Part shown: in pieces, positions 8,436 through 18,021 of the stretch | Layout: the number at the start of each line of letters is the position of its first letter | How positions within the stretch are numbered: position 1 is the stretch's first letter | Assembly: GCF_000378085.1 (NCBI RefSeq) | Contig: NZ_KB899212.1 | Span: 186,001-250,000, forward strand | Length of the DNA stretch: 64,000 nt | Direction: 5' to 3' | Origin: Hoylesella loescheii DSM 19665 = JCM 12249 = ATCC 15930 | GTDB taxonomy: Bacteria > Bacteroidota > Bacteroidia > Bacteroidales > Bacteroidaceae | The notes under the pieces: generated by a model | The model's input: only the letters and a program-made list of their open reading frames with translations | Told to the model about the DNA's origin: nothing | Databases searched by the model: none | Made by a program: the position numbers and the translations under genes

Positions 8436-10271
8436 ATGATCATTACATTAGTAATCCTTGCCCTTTCGGTAACCATGTTCATCATCGGCCGCCTTCGTTC
8501 GGATGTTGTGGCGGTATGTGCCATGGCTGCCCTCCTGATATTTGGTGTTCTCACTCCTGCCGAGGCGCTTGCTGGCTTCTCTTCCACCGTGGTTATCATG
8601 ATGGTGGGCCTGTTCGTTGTTGGCGGAGCCATATTCCAAACAGGCTTGGCCAAGGCCACCAGCCAACGCATTATGAAGATGGCGGGCGGCAACGACACGT
8701 TTATGTTCCTGCTAGTGATGTTTACCACAGCCGTTATCGGCGGTCTCGTGAGCAACACGGGAACAATAGCCTTGATGATGCCTGTTGTTGTGAGTATGGC
8801 CACACAAAAAGGAACGCACCCCGGGCGCATGCTTATGCCCTTGGCTTTTGCAAGTAGCATGGGCGGAATGCTAACCCTTATCGGTACGCCTCCTAACCTT
8901 GTGATACAAGATGCGTTAACGCAAGCAGGCGAACAACCGTTAACATTCTTCTCGTTTACCCCTGTGGGTATCGTCATCGTGTGCTTGGGTGTGGGCATGA
9001 TGTTGCCACTATCGCGCCTGTTTCTGGGAAAACGCAAGCAGAAAGACGGCGATGCAGCCAACGTGGGTAAAACGCTCGACCAGCTAGTAGAGGAATACAA
9101 CCTGCAACATCAGCTTCGTCGGTATCATATCACGCACGAATCGCCCATTGGCGGACAAACACTTGCCGAACTAGACCTCCGCAACCGCTACGGATTAAGT
9201 GTGATGGAGATTAGACGAAAGGCTGCGCGTAGTGGTCGTTTCATACGTAACGTGAAGCAAAGCATGCCCATGCCCGACAGTATGTTGCAAGCCGAAGACG
9301 TTATTTACATAACGGGCGACAACGAACACATGGACGTTTTTGCCACCGAAATGAAGCTCGAACTACTTGATAACACAGGTATCGACTTCTACGACCTGGG
9401 TATTGCCGAGCTGGTGCTTATGCCTACGTCGCAGCTTAACGGTGCGAAGCTGAAGAATTCTGGTCTTCGCGAACACTTTAACGTTAACGTTCTGGGCATC
9501 AGACGTAGTCACGACTACATCCTTAAAGACCTTTCCGAAGAGCGTCTACATGCAGGCGACGTGCTGTTGGTACAAGGTTCGTGGACCAATATCGGACAAC
9601 TTGCAAACGAAAATGACGACTGGGTGGTGCTGGGTCAGCCCAAAGAGCAGGCTCAAAAGGTGATACTTACCAACAAGGCACCCATCGCGGGCGCCATCAT
9701 GTTGCTGATGGTGGCCATGATGATGTTCGATTTCATCCCCATTGCACCTGTAACGGCCGTTGTCATTGCTGGTCTGCTGATGGTGCTAACGGGATGTTTC
9801 CGCAACGTGGAAGCCGCTTATAAAACCATCAATTGGGAGAGTGTGGTGCTTATTGCAGCCATGATGCCCATGTCTACAGCCCTCGAAAAAACGGGCGTTT
9901 CTGCTGAAATATCACACGCTTTGGTAGATTCTTTGGGCAGTATGAGTCCCATTGTGCTTCTAGCCGGCATTTATTTAACGACCACGATCTTAACGATGTT
10001 CATTAGTAACACGGCCACCGCCGTGCTAATGGCACCCATTGCGCTCTCGGCAGCCAAAGAGATAGGCGCCAGTCCTTATGCGTTCCTCTTCGCCGTAACC
10101 ATTGCCGCGAGCATGTGTTTTATGTCGCCGTTCTCCACTCCGCCAAATGCGCTGGTTATGCGAGCGGGCCAATATACCTTCATGGACTATGTAAAGGTGG
10201 GCTTCCCCTTGCAACTCGTCATCGGTATAGTGATGATCTTCTTATTGCCCATAATCTTCCCATTGGGATAA
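8436..10271 (+). CDS. SLC13-family permease with two TrkA-C domains
   Basis: 611 residues from the ATG at 8436 (MIITLVILALSVTMFIIG). A start at 8334 would add 34 residues, but a promoter-like TATCTTTA overlaps that region. Order: about five membrane segments with SNTGTIALMMPV and IGTPPNLV, a cytoplasmic middle of about 190 residues holding two RCK/TrkA-C domains (GLSVMEIRR..., NVNVLGIRRSH...), then the second membrane half with ISNTATAVLMAP and SPFSTPPNALVM. The repeated SNT and TPPN motifs mark the sodium-dependent dicarboxylate/sulfate family. TrkA-C domains usually bind a regulatory ligand. The transported anion cannot be told. Confidence 0.9.
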   Translation: MIITLVILALSVTMFIIGRLRSDVVAVCAMAALLIFGVLTPAEALAGFSSTVVIMMVGLFVVGGAIFQTGLAKATSQRIMKMAGGNDTFMFLLVMFTTAVIGGLVSNTGTIALMMPVVVSMATQKGTHPGRMLMPLAFASSMGGMLTLIGTPPNLVIQDALTQAGEQPLTFFSFTPVGIVIVCLGVGMMLPLSRLFLGKRKQKDGDAANVGKTLDQLVEEYNLQHQLRRYHITHESPIGGQTLAELDLRNRYGLSVMEIRRKAARSGRFIRNVKQSMPMPDSMLQAEDVIYITGDNEHMDVFATEMKLELLDNTGIDFYDLGIAELVLMPTSQLNGAKLKNSGLREHFNVNVLGIRRSHDYILKDLSEERLHAGDVLLVQGSWTNIGQLANENDDWVVLGQPKEQAQKVILTNKAPIAGAIMLLMVAMMMFDFIPIAPVTAVVIAGLLMVLTGCFRNVEAAYKTINWESVVLIAAMMPMSTALEKTGVSAEISHALVDSLGSMSPIVLLAGIYLTTTILTMFISNTATAVLMAPIALSAAKEIGASPYAFLFAVTIAASMCFMSPFSTPPNALVMRAGQYTFMDYVKVGFPLQLVIGIVMIFLLPIIFPLG

Positions 10272-10383
10272 GGGTAACGTATGCAAGTGTAAAGTAAAGC
10301 TGACAAAATGTAAGCCACGAAATGATAAGTATCAATTAATGCTACTATTCGACCCCGTTAGGCATAAAAAACACATATAACTC

Positions 10384-10414
10384 TTTGTGTTGACAAATTA
10401 AAGCTGTAATTTTG
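10384..10414 (+). promoter_or_regulatory. Promoter of the aldolase gene
   Basis: TTTG (10384-10387), a 19-base spacer, then TAATTTTG (10407-10414): an exact match to the Bacteroidota pattern, as expected for a highly expressed gene. Confidence 0.8.
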
Positions 10415-10464
10415 CATACGTATAAATAAGATAACGACATCCAACTTTTTAATAAAATAAAATT

Positions 10465-11475
10465 ATGGTAGATTACAAATCACTGGGTCTAGTAAACACT
10501 CGCGAGATGTTTAAGAAGGCCATCAATGGCGGATACGCAATTCCGGCATTCAACTTTAACAACATGGAACAGCTGCAAGCCATCATTAAGGCTGCTGCCG
10601 ACCTCAAATCACCCGTAATCTTACAGGTTTCGAAGGGCGCGCGCAACTATGCTAACCCCACCCTTCTGCGTTATATGTCACAGGGCGCTGTTGAATACGC
10701 AAAAGAACTCGGAGTAAAACACCCTGAAATCGTTATTCACTTGGACCACGGAGATAGCTTCGAAACTTGCAAGAGCTGTATCGACGCTGGCTTCTCGTCA
10801 GTAATGATCGACGGTTCGTCACTTCCTTATGACGAAAACGTTGCCCTAACGAAGAAGGTTGTTGAGTATGCACATCAGTTCGACGTAACTGTTGAGGGTG
10901 AGCTTGGCGTTCTTGCTGGCGTTGAAGACGACGTTGTGGCAAGCGAATCGCACTACACCAAGCCCGAAGAGGTTATCGACTTCGTTACGAAGACGGGTGT
11001 AGACTCGTTGGCTATCTCTATCGGTACGTCGCACGGAGCATACAAGTTCACTCCCGAACAATGCACACGCGACCCGAAGACTGGTCGTCTTGTACCTCCT
11101 CCCTTGGCTTTCGACGTGCTCGACGCCATCATGGAGAAACTTCCTGGATTCCCCATCGTGCTCCATGGTTCGTCTTCAGTACCCCAAGAGTATGTTGACA
11201 TGATTAACAAATATGGTGGCAAGTTGCCCGATGCTGTTGGTATCCCCGAAGAGCAACTGCGTAAAGCATCGAAGAGCGCTGTTTGCAAGATCAACATCGA
11301 CTCTGACTCGCGTTTGGCTTTCACCGCTGCCGTTCGTAAGGTATTTGCTGAACAGCCTGCTGAGTTTGATCCCCGCAAGTACTGCGGACCTGCTCGCGAC
11401 CTGATGACAGAACTCTACAAGCACAAGATTAAGGAAGTGTTGGGTTCTGATAACAAGTTGGCACAACTCGACTAA
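10465..11475 (+). CDS. fba: Class II fructose-bisphosphate aldolase
   Basis: 336 residues. It shows the class II pattern: AIPAFNFNNMEQLQAII near the N-terminus, IVIHLDHGDSFETCKSCIDA (zinc ligand His and catalytic Asp around residue 93), FSSVMIDGSSLP, VEGELGVLAG.EDD and LAISIGTSHGAYKF, then IVLHGSSSVP with the later zinc-ligand His. The enzyme cleaves fructose 1,6-bisphosphate to two triose phosphates in glycolysis. It stands alone, with a full promoter upstream and a strong terminator at 11614-11655. Codon choice looks like that of a highly expressed gene. Confidence 0.96.
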   Translation: MVDYKSLGLVNTREMFKKAINGGYAIPAFNFNNMEQLQAIIKAAADLKSPVILQVSKGARNYANPTLLRYMSQGAVEYAKELGVKHPEIVIHLDHGDSFETCKSCIDAGFSSVMIDGSSLPYDENVALTKKVVEYAHQFDVTVEGELGVLAGVEDDVVASESHYTKPEEVIDFVTKTGVDSLAISIGTSHGAYKFTPEQCTRDPKTGRLVPPPLAFDVLDAIMEKLPGFPIVLHGSSSVPQEYVDMINKYGGKLPDAVGIPEEQLRKASKSAVCKINIDSDSRLAFTAAVRKVFAEQPAEFDPRKYCGPARDLMTELYKHKIKEVLGSDNKLAQLD

Positions 11476-11613
11476 TTTTATAATAAGTCTTTAGGGGATG
11501 TGTCCTCACGTTGGAGGCACATCCTTATACAGAATTAGGTGACACTCCCATAGACAGCTGTTACAAGGTAAAACCAGTGCAACAGATTGACTAGGGAACA
11601 AACCTTAACGAAT

Positions 11614-11655
11614 GCGGACATCTTTGTTAAAAAGATGTCCGCTTTTTTATTTTTA
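11614..11655 (+). terminator. Strong terminator downstream of fba
   Basis: GCGGACATCTTT (11614-11625) pairs with AAAGATGTCCGC (ending 11642), followed by a long T-rich run. A second hairpin, GGATGTGTCCTC with GAGGCACATCC, lies nearer the gene at 11495-11523 without a T run and may be a 3' stabiliser. Confidence 0.9.
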
Positions 11656-11826
11656 ATAGCCTGTATCTGATAGCTCAACCAACTGCATTTAGTCCTAAAC
11701 TACGGGTTTACTCGTCTACATGCCTCCATTTCCTATTTTAACTTTTTCACAATGCAATAATTTACATCCAATGTGTCTTGTAATATGAAATAATTCGCTA
11801 TTTTTGCAAAAAATAACCACGAAAAC

Positions 11827-13143
11827 ATGGATAGACTAATCATTACCCTGTTATGCACGCTCTGCACCTTAAACACATTCGCCCAATCAAATAAGGGCTT
11901 TATCATTACAAGCGACATACCCGACTTGCCCGAAGGCATTGAAGTTGTATTGGAAACAGCGGAGGGATCGAACTACGATGAAGTGGCTAGAGCCATCGTT
12001 AAGGATGGAAAGTTCGAGGTAGTGGGAAGAGTTACACACCCCACACTGTGTACACTGTCTACCAACAACTACAAGCTGCTCTACGCCATGGAATCGAAAG
12101 AAGAACCAACGTGGACCTATACCCCCATATTTGTTAGTAATACCGAGATGGTTATCAAAGCCGACAAGTACAAATACCTTTTCTCTAACCTGCCCATAAG
12201 CAAGCATCTGCGCGTTACGGGTGGACGAGCACAGGAAGACTTCAACGACTTTAACCAACGTAAGAACGACTCTTTGACGTGGATGAAGCAGCATCCGCAG
12301 TCGCCTTTGGCCATAAAGATGGCCACAGAGATGGTGCTTAACAACCGAACGCTTACCAAACGCCAGATAGAAGACATCACGGCCAACATTTTTGCGTGTC
12401 TCGACGACTACCCACGAGTGCAAGCCTACCGCCGAGCAGTGGCTACCGCCAAGGCAATGGCTGTGGGCGAAGCGCTTGAAGACTTGTCTATGTACACCCA
12501 AAAGAACCATCTAACCTCCCTGCTTTCTGCCATCCCAAAAGACAAAGTGGCGTTCGTATGCTTTTGGACAACGTGGAGAAAGTCGAACCAAAAGCTAATA
12601 CCCGAGTTTAAAAAGATGATTGCCAAACATCCAGAGGTGTCTTTTCTCTGTGTGGCCGACGACAAGGAAGACTTTCTTTGGCAAAAATTCTTGGAACGCG
12701 AGCAGCTTTTGTGGCCACAATATCGCCTTACCAAGAAGGGCTTCAAACGCTTTAACGAGGTTTATGGACAAGACGCTACGCCTTTCTTCGCAATGTTAGA
12801 CCCCGAAGGAAAAATAGTCAGGACGAGCAGTTACCTTGCTGAAATGCAGAAACTTCTAGACAAGAATGCAGCTAAATTAACCAAACAATACGAGCAGAAA
12901 CAGAAAAAGAAGAATGTTGAACAAGGCGATGAAGACAACGATAAGAAAGGTAAGAAGAAGGGCGAATTAAACGATGAAGGTAACGATAAGAAGGGTAAGA
13001 AGAAAGGCGAGTTAAAGGACGAAGGCAACGAAAAGAAAAGTAAGAAGGACGAACAGAACGACGGAGACAACGATAAGAAAGGAAAGAAGAAGAACGAACA
13101 AAAAGACAAAGGCAAAACAAAGAAAGAGAAGAAGAAGGCATAG
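11827..13143 (+). CDS. Exported thioredoxin-like protein without CXXC, lysine-rich tail
   Basis: 438 residues with an N-terminal signal peptide ending near NTFAQS. Residues about 20-120 resemble the DUF4369-type domain found before TlpA domains in Bacteroidota. Residues about 230-355 form a thioredoxin-like fold (VAFVCFWTTW, then TPFFAMLDPEGKIV), but the active-site CXXC is replaced by W-R-K-S-N, so disulfide exchange is unlikely. The last 75 or so residues repeat KKGKKKGEL and NDEGNDKK-like blocks and are strongly positive. A promoter is visible at 11778-11806 (TTG, 18 bases, TATTTTTG). It may bind cell-surface polymers (inference). Confidence 0.75.
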   Translation: MDRLIITLLCTLCTLNTFAQSNKGFIITSDIPDLPEGIEVVLETAEGSNYDEVARAIVKDGKFEVVGRVTHPTLCTLSTNNYKLLYAMESKEEPTWTYTPIFVSNTEMVIKADKYKYLFSNLPISKHLRVTGGRAQEDFNDFNQRKNDSLTWMKQHPQSPLAIKMATEMVLNNRTLTKRQIEDITANIFACLDDYPRVQAYRRAVATAKAMAVGEALEDLSMYTQKNHLTSLLSAIPKDKVAFVCFWTTWRKSNQKLIPEFKKMIAKHPEVSFLCVADDKEDFLWQKFLEREQLLWPQYRLTKKGFKRFNEVYGQDATPFFAMLDPEGKIVRTSSYLAEMQKLLDKNAAKLTKQYEQKQKKKNVEQGDEDNDKKGKKKGELNDEGNDKKGKKKGELKDEGNEKKSKKDEQNDGDNDKKGKKKNEQKDKGKTKKEKKKA

Positions 13144-13323
13144 GGTGAATTGCGACCCAGCTAACAAGCAAGAAAAAATCGCCTAATAATGTCTTGAACT
13201 GCCTTTTTTAATTCCCATTGCGTTACCGCATAAGCGATACTTTTGTGATATGTAACAATGTTGCATGTCACAAACATGTTTCTTATCCCGAACTTACATT
13301 TTTGCAAGGCTCATAGAAAAAGT

Positions 13324-13387
13324 AAGACCGACAAGACCCATACGAGAAGCACCTTGTTTGCCTCGTCGTATGGGTCTTGTCGGTCTT
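13324..13387. terminator. Perfect 22-bp stem between convergent genes
   Basis: The 22 bases at 13324-13345 are the exact reverse complement of 13366-13387, with a 20-base loop. A T-rich run follows on the minus strand. It probably terminates both the thioredoxin-like gene and the GH92 gene. Upstream, CTTATCCCGAACTTAC (about 13282-13297) resembles the end of the long inverted repeat at 4250-4692. Confidence 0.75.
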
Positions 13388-13407
13388 GTTTGGTTATATG
13401 ATAGTTA

Positions 13408-15630
13408 TTACCTATCAACGGGTTTCTCACTCATTTCGAAACCAATTGTTGCGCCCGAAGTAAGCGTTTTGTGGGTTAGCCAATTGCTGTTGTTGGGCGA
13501 TCCGTTAATGGTTAACCGCTTGATGTAGCGCCATTGTGGGTTGTTGTCGGTGATAACGGTTGTCTTGCCGTTCTCCAAGTGCAACGAAACCTTGGCGAAA
13601 AGCGGTGTGCCAATGGCATATTCGTTGCTAGCTGGACACACCGGGTAAAAACCCATGGCCGAAAAGACGTACCAAGCGGAAGTTTGACCATTGTCTTCAT
13701 CACCGCAATAGCCGTCGGGATGCGCACTGTAAAGCCTATCCATCACCTCGCGAACCCAATATTGGGTCTTCCAAGGTGAGCCACTCCAATTGTAGAGATA
13801 AGGCATGTGCTGTATGGGTTGGTTTCCATGGGCATAATTACCCATGTTCATAATCTGCATCTCACGAATTTCGTGTATCACCTGACCATAATAGCTGTCG
13901 TCGAACACAGGTGGGAGAGCGAAAACAGAGTCGAGCATGGCCGTGAAAGCTTTGTTGCCGCCCATCAACGAGATAAGGCCACGGGGGTTATGAAATACTG
14001 ACCATGTGTAATGCCAGCCGTTTCCCTCGGTGAAAACATCGCCCCACTTCAATGGGTTGTAAGGTTTTTGCCACTCGCCATTCTTTTTTCGGCCGCGCAT
14101 CAGGTTAAATTCCTTGCTGAAAAGGTTGCGATAGTTCTCCGAACGACGTTCAAACTCGGCCCATTCTTTCTTTGGTTTGCCTAGCGCCTTACCCAATTGG
14201 GCAATGCACCAGTCGTCGTAAGCATATTCTAAGGTGCGTGCAGCGCTCTCGTTAATGCCCACATCGCAGGGCACATAGCCCAGTTTGTTGTAATACTCGT
14301 ACCCCAAACGGCCCGTAGAAGCCACCTGCGGATGCACCGCTTTCGTGCCATGCTTCACGGCCTGCCATAGCGTTTCGATGTCGTAACCACGTATGCCCTT
14401 GATGTAAGCATCGGCAACGATCGACGCCGAGTTGTTACCCACCATGCAATTGCGATGTCCAGGGCTTGCCCATTCGGGTAAAAAGCCGCTCTCCTTGTAG
14501 GTATTCACCAGTCCTTCTTGCATCTCGCGCGCCATGGAGGGGTACACAAGGTTTACCAAAGGGAAGAGACTGCGAAACGTATCCCAAAAACCTGTGTCGG
14601 TAAACATCGTTCCAGGCAACACCTTTCCGTTGTACGGACTGTAATGTAGCGTGTCGCCATTGGCAGAAATCTCATAAAACTTGCGCGGGAAAAGCGTAGA
14701 GCGGTAGAGGCATGAGTAGAAAGTGCGCAAGTTATCGATGTTGGTGTCTTCCACGCTGATGCGTCCCAGCACGTCGTTCCAGCGTTGTCTGCCTTTTTGC
14801 AGCAACGTTTCGAACGAGCTGTTGCCCAATTCTTCGAGATTTTGTATGGCCTGCGCCTCGCTGATAAACGATGAGGCGACACGCGCGTGCACCTGTTCGC
14901 CACGCTTGCAGCTGAAGGTTACGACGGCCCCAGCATGGTCTGTTTGTAGCTCTTGTTTGTCGGTGGCGAGCAGTTTCTTACCGTCGGCCAAACGTGCTGT
15001 GTTGAAATCGCGGTCGAACACGATAACAAAGTAGTTCTTGAAGTTATCTGGCACGCCCCCGCTATTCTTCGTGGTGTAGCCCACGATGGTGCGTTTGTCG
15101 GGCAATAACCTGATGTACGAACCCTTGTCGAAAGCGTCTACGATGACGTTTGCCGAGTCGGTCTTCGGGAAAGTGAAGCGCATGAGGCACGCCCGCTCGG
15201 TGGGTGCCAGTTCGGCCGTAATGTCGTAGTCGGCCAAGTACACCTTATAATGATAGGGCTTGGCTGTTTCGGCCTTGTGTGAGAACCACGAGGCGCGCCC
15301 TTCTTCATCAAAAATGGGCTTGCCCGTTGTGGCCATGATTGCGAATTGACCGTAATCGTTGATCCACGGACTGGGCTGGTGCGTCTGTTTCAGTCCCCTT
15401 ATCTTGTTGGCTTGATAGCCATACGTCCACCCATCGCCCATCTTTCCCGTTTGCGGAGTCCAGAAATTCATTCCCCAGGGCATGGCCGTGGCGGGATAGG
15501 TATTACCGGTAGATAGCTGGAATGTGGACTGCGTGCCCACCAGCGTGCTGACATAATCAACGGGTTGGCTCTGTGCCATGCCCGCACTTGTTGCCATAAG
15601 GGCAAGTGCCAAGATTGTTAATTTCTTCAT
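13408..15630 (-). CDS. GH92 family glycoside hydrolase (alpha-mannosidase type)
   Basis: 740 residues with a signal peptide (MKKLTILALALMATSAGMAQ). GH92 landmarks include DYVSTLVGT near residue 25, MPWGMNFWTPQTG, FTDTGFWDTFRSLFPL, GHRNCMVGNNSASIVADA, and near the end the family's GDEDNGQTSAWYVFSAMGFY, whose acidic residues are used in catalysis with calcium. GH92 enzymes are exo-acting alpha-mannosidases, acting in the periplasm or at the surface on N-glycans or yeast mannan. It is the last gene of the long minus-strand series. Its link to cell-wall sugar salvage is positional only, with more than 500 bases of repeat-rich DNA before it. Confidence 0.93.
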   Translation of the reverse strand: MKKLTILALALMATSAGMAQSQPVDYVSTLVGTQSTFQLSTGNTYPATAMPWGMNFWTPQTGKMGDGWTYGYQANKIRGLKQTHQPSPWINDYGQFAIMATTGKPIFDEEGRASWFSHKAETAKPYHYKVYLADYDITAELAPTERACLMRFTFPKTDSANVIVDAFDKGSYIRLLPDKRTIVGYTTKNSGGVPDNFKNYFVIVFDRDFNTARLADGKKLLATDKQELQTDHAGAVVTFSCKRGEQVHARVASSFISEAQAIQNLEELGNSSFETLLQKGRQRWNDVLGRISVEDTNIDNLRTFYSCLYRSTLFPRKFYEISANGDTLHYSPYNGKVLPGTMFTDTGFWDTFRSLFPLVNLVYPSMAREMQEGLVNTYKESGFLPEWASPGHRNCMVGNNSASIVADAYIKGIRGYDIETLWQAVKHGTKAVHPQVASTGRLGYEYYNKLGYVPCDVGINESAARTLEYAYDDWCIAQLGKALGKPKKEWAEFERRSENYRNLFSKEFNLMRGRKKNGEWQKPYNPLKWGDVFTEGNGWHYTWSVFHNPRGLISLMGGNKAFTAMLDSVFALPPVFDDSYYGQVIHEIREMQIMNMGNYAHGNQPIQHMPYLYNWSGSPWKTQYWVREVMDRLYSAHPDGYCGDEDNGQTSAWYVFSAMGFYPVCPASNEYAIGTPLFAKVSLHLENGKTTVITDNNPQWRYIKRLTINGSPNNSNWLTHKTLTSGATIGFEMSEKPVDR

Positions 15631-15635
15631 TGCGT

Positions 15636-15718
15636 TGTGGGTTTATGAGGGTTTGAGTTTATGAAGAGTTGGGGGCTTGCGTTTGTGAGGGGGTGAGTTG
15701 TTGAGCTTTTTAGTTGCC
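15636..15718. repeat. Degenerate 8-bp word tract upstream of the GH92 gene
   Basis: GGTTTATG, AGGGTTTG, AGTTTATG, AAGAGTTG and similar words follow at 8-base steps just before the GH92 start. A second tract of the same class, with words such as CTCATGAA and TTTATGAA, lies at about 16065-16140. Confidence 0.55.
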
Positions 15719-15848
15719 AAACCGCTGGGTTTGTGGCTTCTTTAATTTGCTTATGCCTTCTTTTCTTAGCACCATTGTGGTACAAAAGATTAGCATTGGG
15801 AAATTAACCGTTGTTTAGCGATGAGGCATTTGCAAACCTCCTGTTAGG

Positions 15849-15980
15849 CTACACAGTGGCTTGTATTCCCACTACAAGTGCTTTGTAGCCCCACTACAAG
15901 TGGCTTGTAGTCGCCCTACCGATGCTTTGTAGTGCCACTACAAACGACTTGTAGCCACCGTACAAACGGTCTTGTACTGA
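15849..15980. repeat. 22-bp palindromic array, second sequence type (six units)
   Basis: Six units of exactly 22 bp start at 15849, 15871, 15893, 15915, 15937 and 15959. The core is CTACAA-N5-TTGTAG, again with more degenerate outer units. It keeps the period and palindromic layout of the GTTCCA arrays but has a different sequence. Confidence 0.85.
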
Positions 15981-16147
15981 TAGGCTGACGATAAAGCCCG
16001 TTGCATACGGCATTCTTTACCCCATTCTTTTTAGGCATTAAGCTTTTAGCTTGTTGGCTGAATGCCCAAAAATCAGTAAACTAATGAACCAATAAACTCA
16101 TGAATTTATGAACTAAAAACTCATGAACTCACCAACTCGAAGCAATA

Positions 16148-18001
16148 TTACAGATGCGGCTTAAGCAACTTCACCCATACGTCGTAGCCCGCCTTGCTGA
16201 GGTGAAGCCCATCGTAGGTTAGCTCGGAACGTAGCACATTGGTGCCTGGTTCGGTGAAGTGAGGGAAGAGATTGATGAAAGTGAGCCCCTTTTCGCGTGC
16301 CAACGCTTCGAGGCGCGCATTGATTTGGGGTATCATGTCGGTTTTGCCTTGCAGGCGTTTCCATCGCCCTGTGCTCTCGCGTATGGGTAGAAGGCTCTGT
16401 AACACCAATTTAGTTTTGGGTGATTGGGCGTGTATATGCTCTACCAACAAACGTATATTGGTAACGATGCTGTCTACGGTGAGGTCGTGGCTTACATCGT
16501 TAATGCCGACGAGTAAGAATATTTTAGCAGGTTTGTGGGGCGTAATTTGGAACAGACGAGCATCAATACCCATCGCCACATCACCACTAATGCCACGATT
16601 GCGCACGTTGGGCTTGCCCAATTTCTCTGCCCAATCGCGACCACCTTCGGTAAGGCTGTTGCCCAACATCACGATATCGGTAGAGCGGATGGGTGGTTCG
16701 GCCTCGAAAGTACGCATCCTAACGTAGTAATAACCAGGGAAAGCGGCAGCCTCGTTGGTTATGCTTGCGGCCACGGCATTGGCCACTTGGGCGCGCAGAC
16801 GTATCACATTGGTGGTGTCTACGGGGTGAACGCTGTTGCAAAGTAAGATGATGGAGAGGTCGTTAACAGGGTCGATAACGATCGATGTGCCTGTGTAGCC
16901 TGTGTGTCCGTAGGCTTCGTCGCTAAGCAAATCGCCTTGATTGGAGGCGTATGCCGAACTTACGTCCCAGCCAAGGCTACGCCCAAAGCTGTTGAAATTT
17001 TGTGGAATAGAGCGCATGGCCTTTACCGTTAGCGGACTAAGGATGCGTTTCCCGCCCCATTCACCTCCGTTTTGGAGCATGGCGCAAAGTGTGGCTACGT
17101 CTTCGGCAGAGGAAAATAGGCCCGCATTACCCGACACGCCACCATTAAGTGTGCATGCCAAGGGGTCGTGTACCTGACCTAGTTTCACCGTTCCGTTGGG
17201 TTGTCGCTCGGTGGGAGCTATGGGCGTGAGGCTTGCTTGTTCGCCGTTGGTCACCCAGCGAGGCTGTGATGTGTTGGCCAGCTTACCGCTTTTGTCGGGT
17301 GCGCAGGGTAAGAAATCGGTGTGATTCATGCCCAATGGGATGAAGATATTGTTGGCAGCAAAGGTGCGGAGCGACTGTCCCGTGATGCGTTCAACGATGT
17401 TTTGCAGGGTGATATAGTTCAGGCAGCTGTACTGCATGTCGGTATGTGGCTTAAAATCGCGTTTGCAGCGTGCGATGTATGCCATCAGTTTGGCGGGGTT
17501 GGGCTTGCCGTTGGCCTCGGCCAATGTCTTTACGGGGGCGTAAGGCGGTAGACCTGAAGTGTGCGTCAGCAAGTCTTCCACGCGTATCGTTACGCTGTCT
17601 TTACCCTCGCCATGCCAGTTTTTAAACTCGGGCAGATAAGTGCTAACGGGGTCGGAAAGGCGCAGCTTGCCCCGCTCTACAAGTAGCATGGCCGATATGG
17701 CCGTAGCCATGGGCTTGGTACACGATGCCATGTCGAACACCGTTTGGGTGGTCATGGGTTGCGTGGTGGGGTAGGTCTGCCTATTTCCATAGGCTTTAAG
17801 GTAGGCCATTTTTCCGTGGCGCACCACAGCAAGCACTGCACCAGGTGTGCGATGGTCGCGAATGGCGCGCAGAATAACTTCGTCGGCAGCGCGCAGACGT
17901 GCCAAACTCATGCCCACTTCTTCGGGTGAAGCCGTGGGAATGTTGTTAGCCGAGGCGTTAAGGGCAAAAGCACAGAGAGCCGAAAACAAAATCCTGAACA
18001 T
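16148..18001 (-). CDS. Beta-lactamase-like serine hydrolase fused to an SGNH/GDSL hydrolase
   Basis: 617 residues with a signal peptide (MFRILFSALCAFALNASA). Residues about 25-395 are a class C beta-lactamase/esterase-like domain with the Ser-x-x-Lys motif in MASCTKPMAT, Tyr in MQYSCLNYITL, and HTGYTGTS standing in for Lys-Thr-Gly. Residues about 420-617 are an SGNH hydrolase: VMLGNSLTEGG (block I Ser), GISGD, LLVGINDVS and the late DGLHLSKAGY with the Asp-His pair. It sits 20 bases after murQ on the same strand. Possible roles are removal of peptide or ester groups from murein fragments (inference). Both active sites look intact. Confidence 0.85.
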   Translation of the reverse strand: MFRILFSALCAFALNASANNIPTASPEEVGMSLARLRAADEVILRAIRDHRTPGAVLAVVRHGKMAYLKAYGNRQTYPTTQPMTTQTVFDMASCTKPMATAISAMLLVERGKLRLSDPVSTYLPEFKNWHGEGKDSVTIRVEDLLTHTSGLPPYAPVKTLAEANGKPNPAKLMAYIARCKRDFKPHTDMQYSCLNYITLQNIVERITGQSLRTFAANNIFIPLGMNHTDFLPCAPDKSGKLANTSQPRWVTNGEQASLTPIAPTERQPNGTVKLGQVHDPLACTLNGGVSGNAGLFSSAEDVATLCAMLQNGGEWGGKRILSPLTVKAMRSIPQNFNSFGRSLGWDVSSAYASNQGDLLSDEAYGHTGYTGTSIVIDPVNDLSIILLCNSVHPVDTTNVIRLRAQVANAVAASITNEAAAFPGYYYVRMRTFEAEPPIRSTDIVMLGNSLTEGGRDWAEKLGKPNVRNRGISGDVAMGIDARLFQITPHKPAKIFLLVGINDVSHDLTVDSIVTNIRLLVEHIHAQSPKTKLVLQSLLPIRESTGRWKRLQGKTDMIPQINARLEALAREKGLTFINLFPHFTEPGTNVLRSELTYDGLHLSKAGYDVWVKLLKPHL

Positions 18002-18021
18002 CGTTTATGTGCGTTTGGGGG

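Noticed and set aside
12831..13171. Two minus-strand frames rich in Ser, Leu and Phe
   Set aside because: They are shadows of the lysine-rich tail coded on the plus strand.
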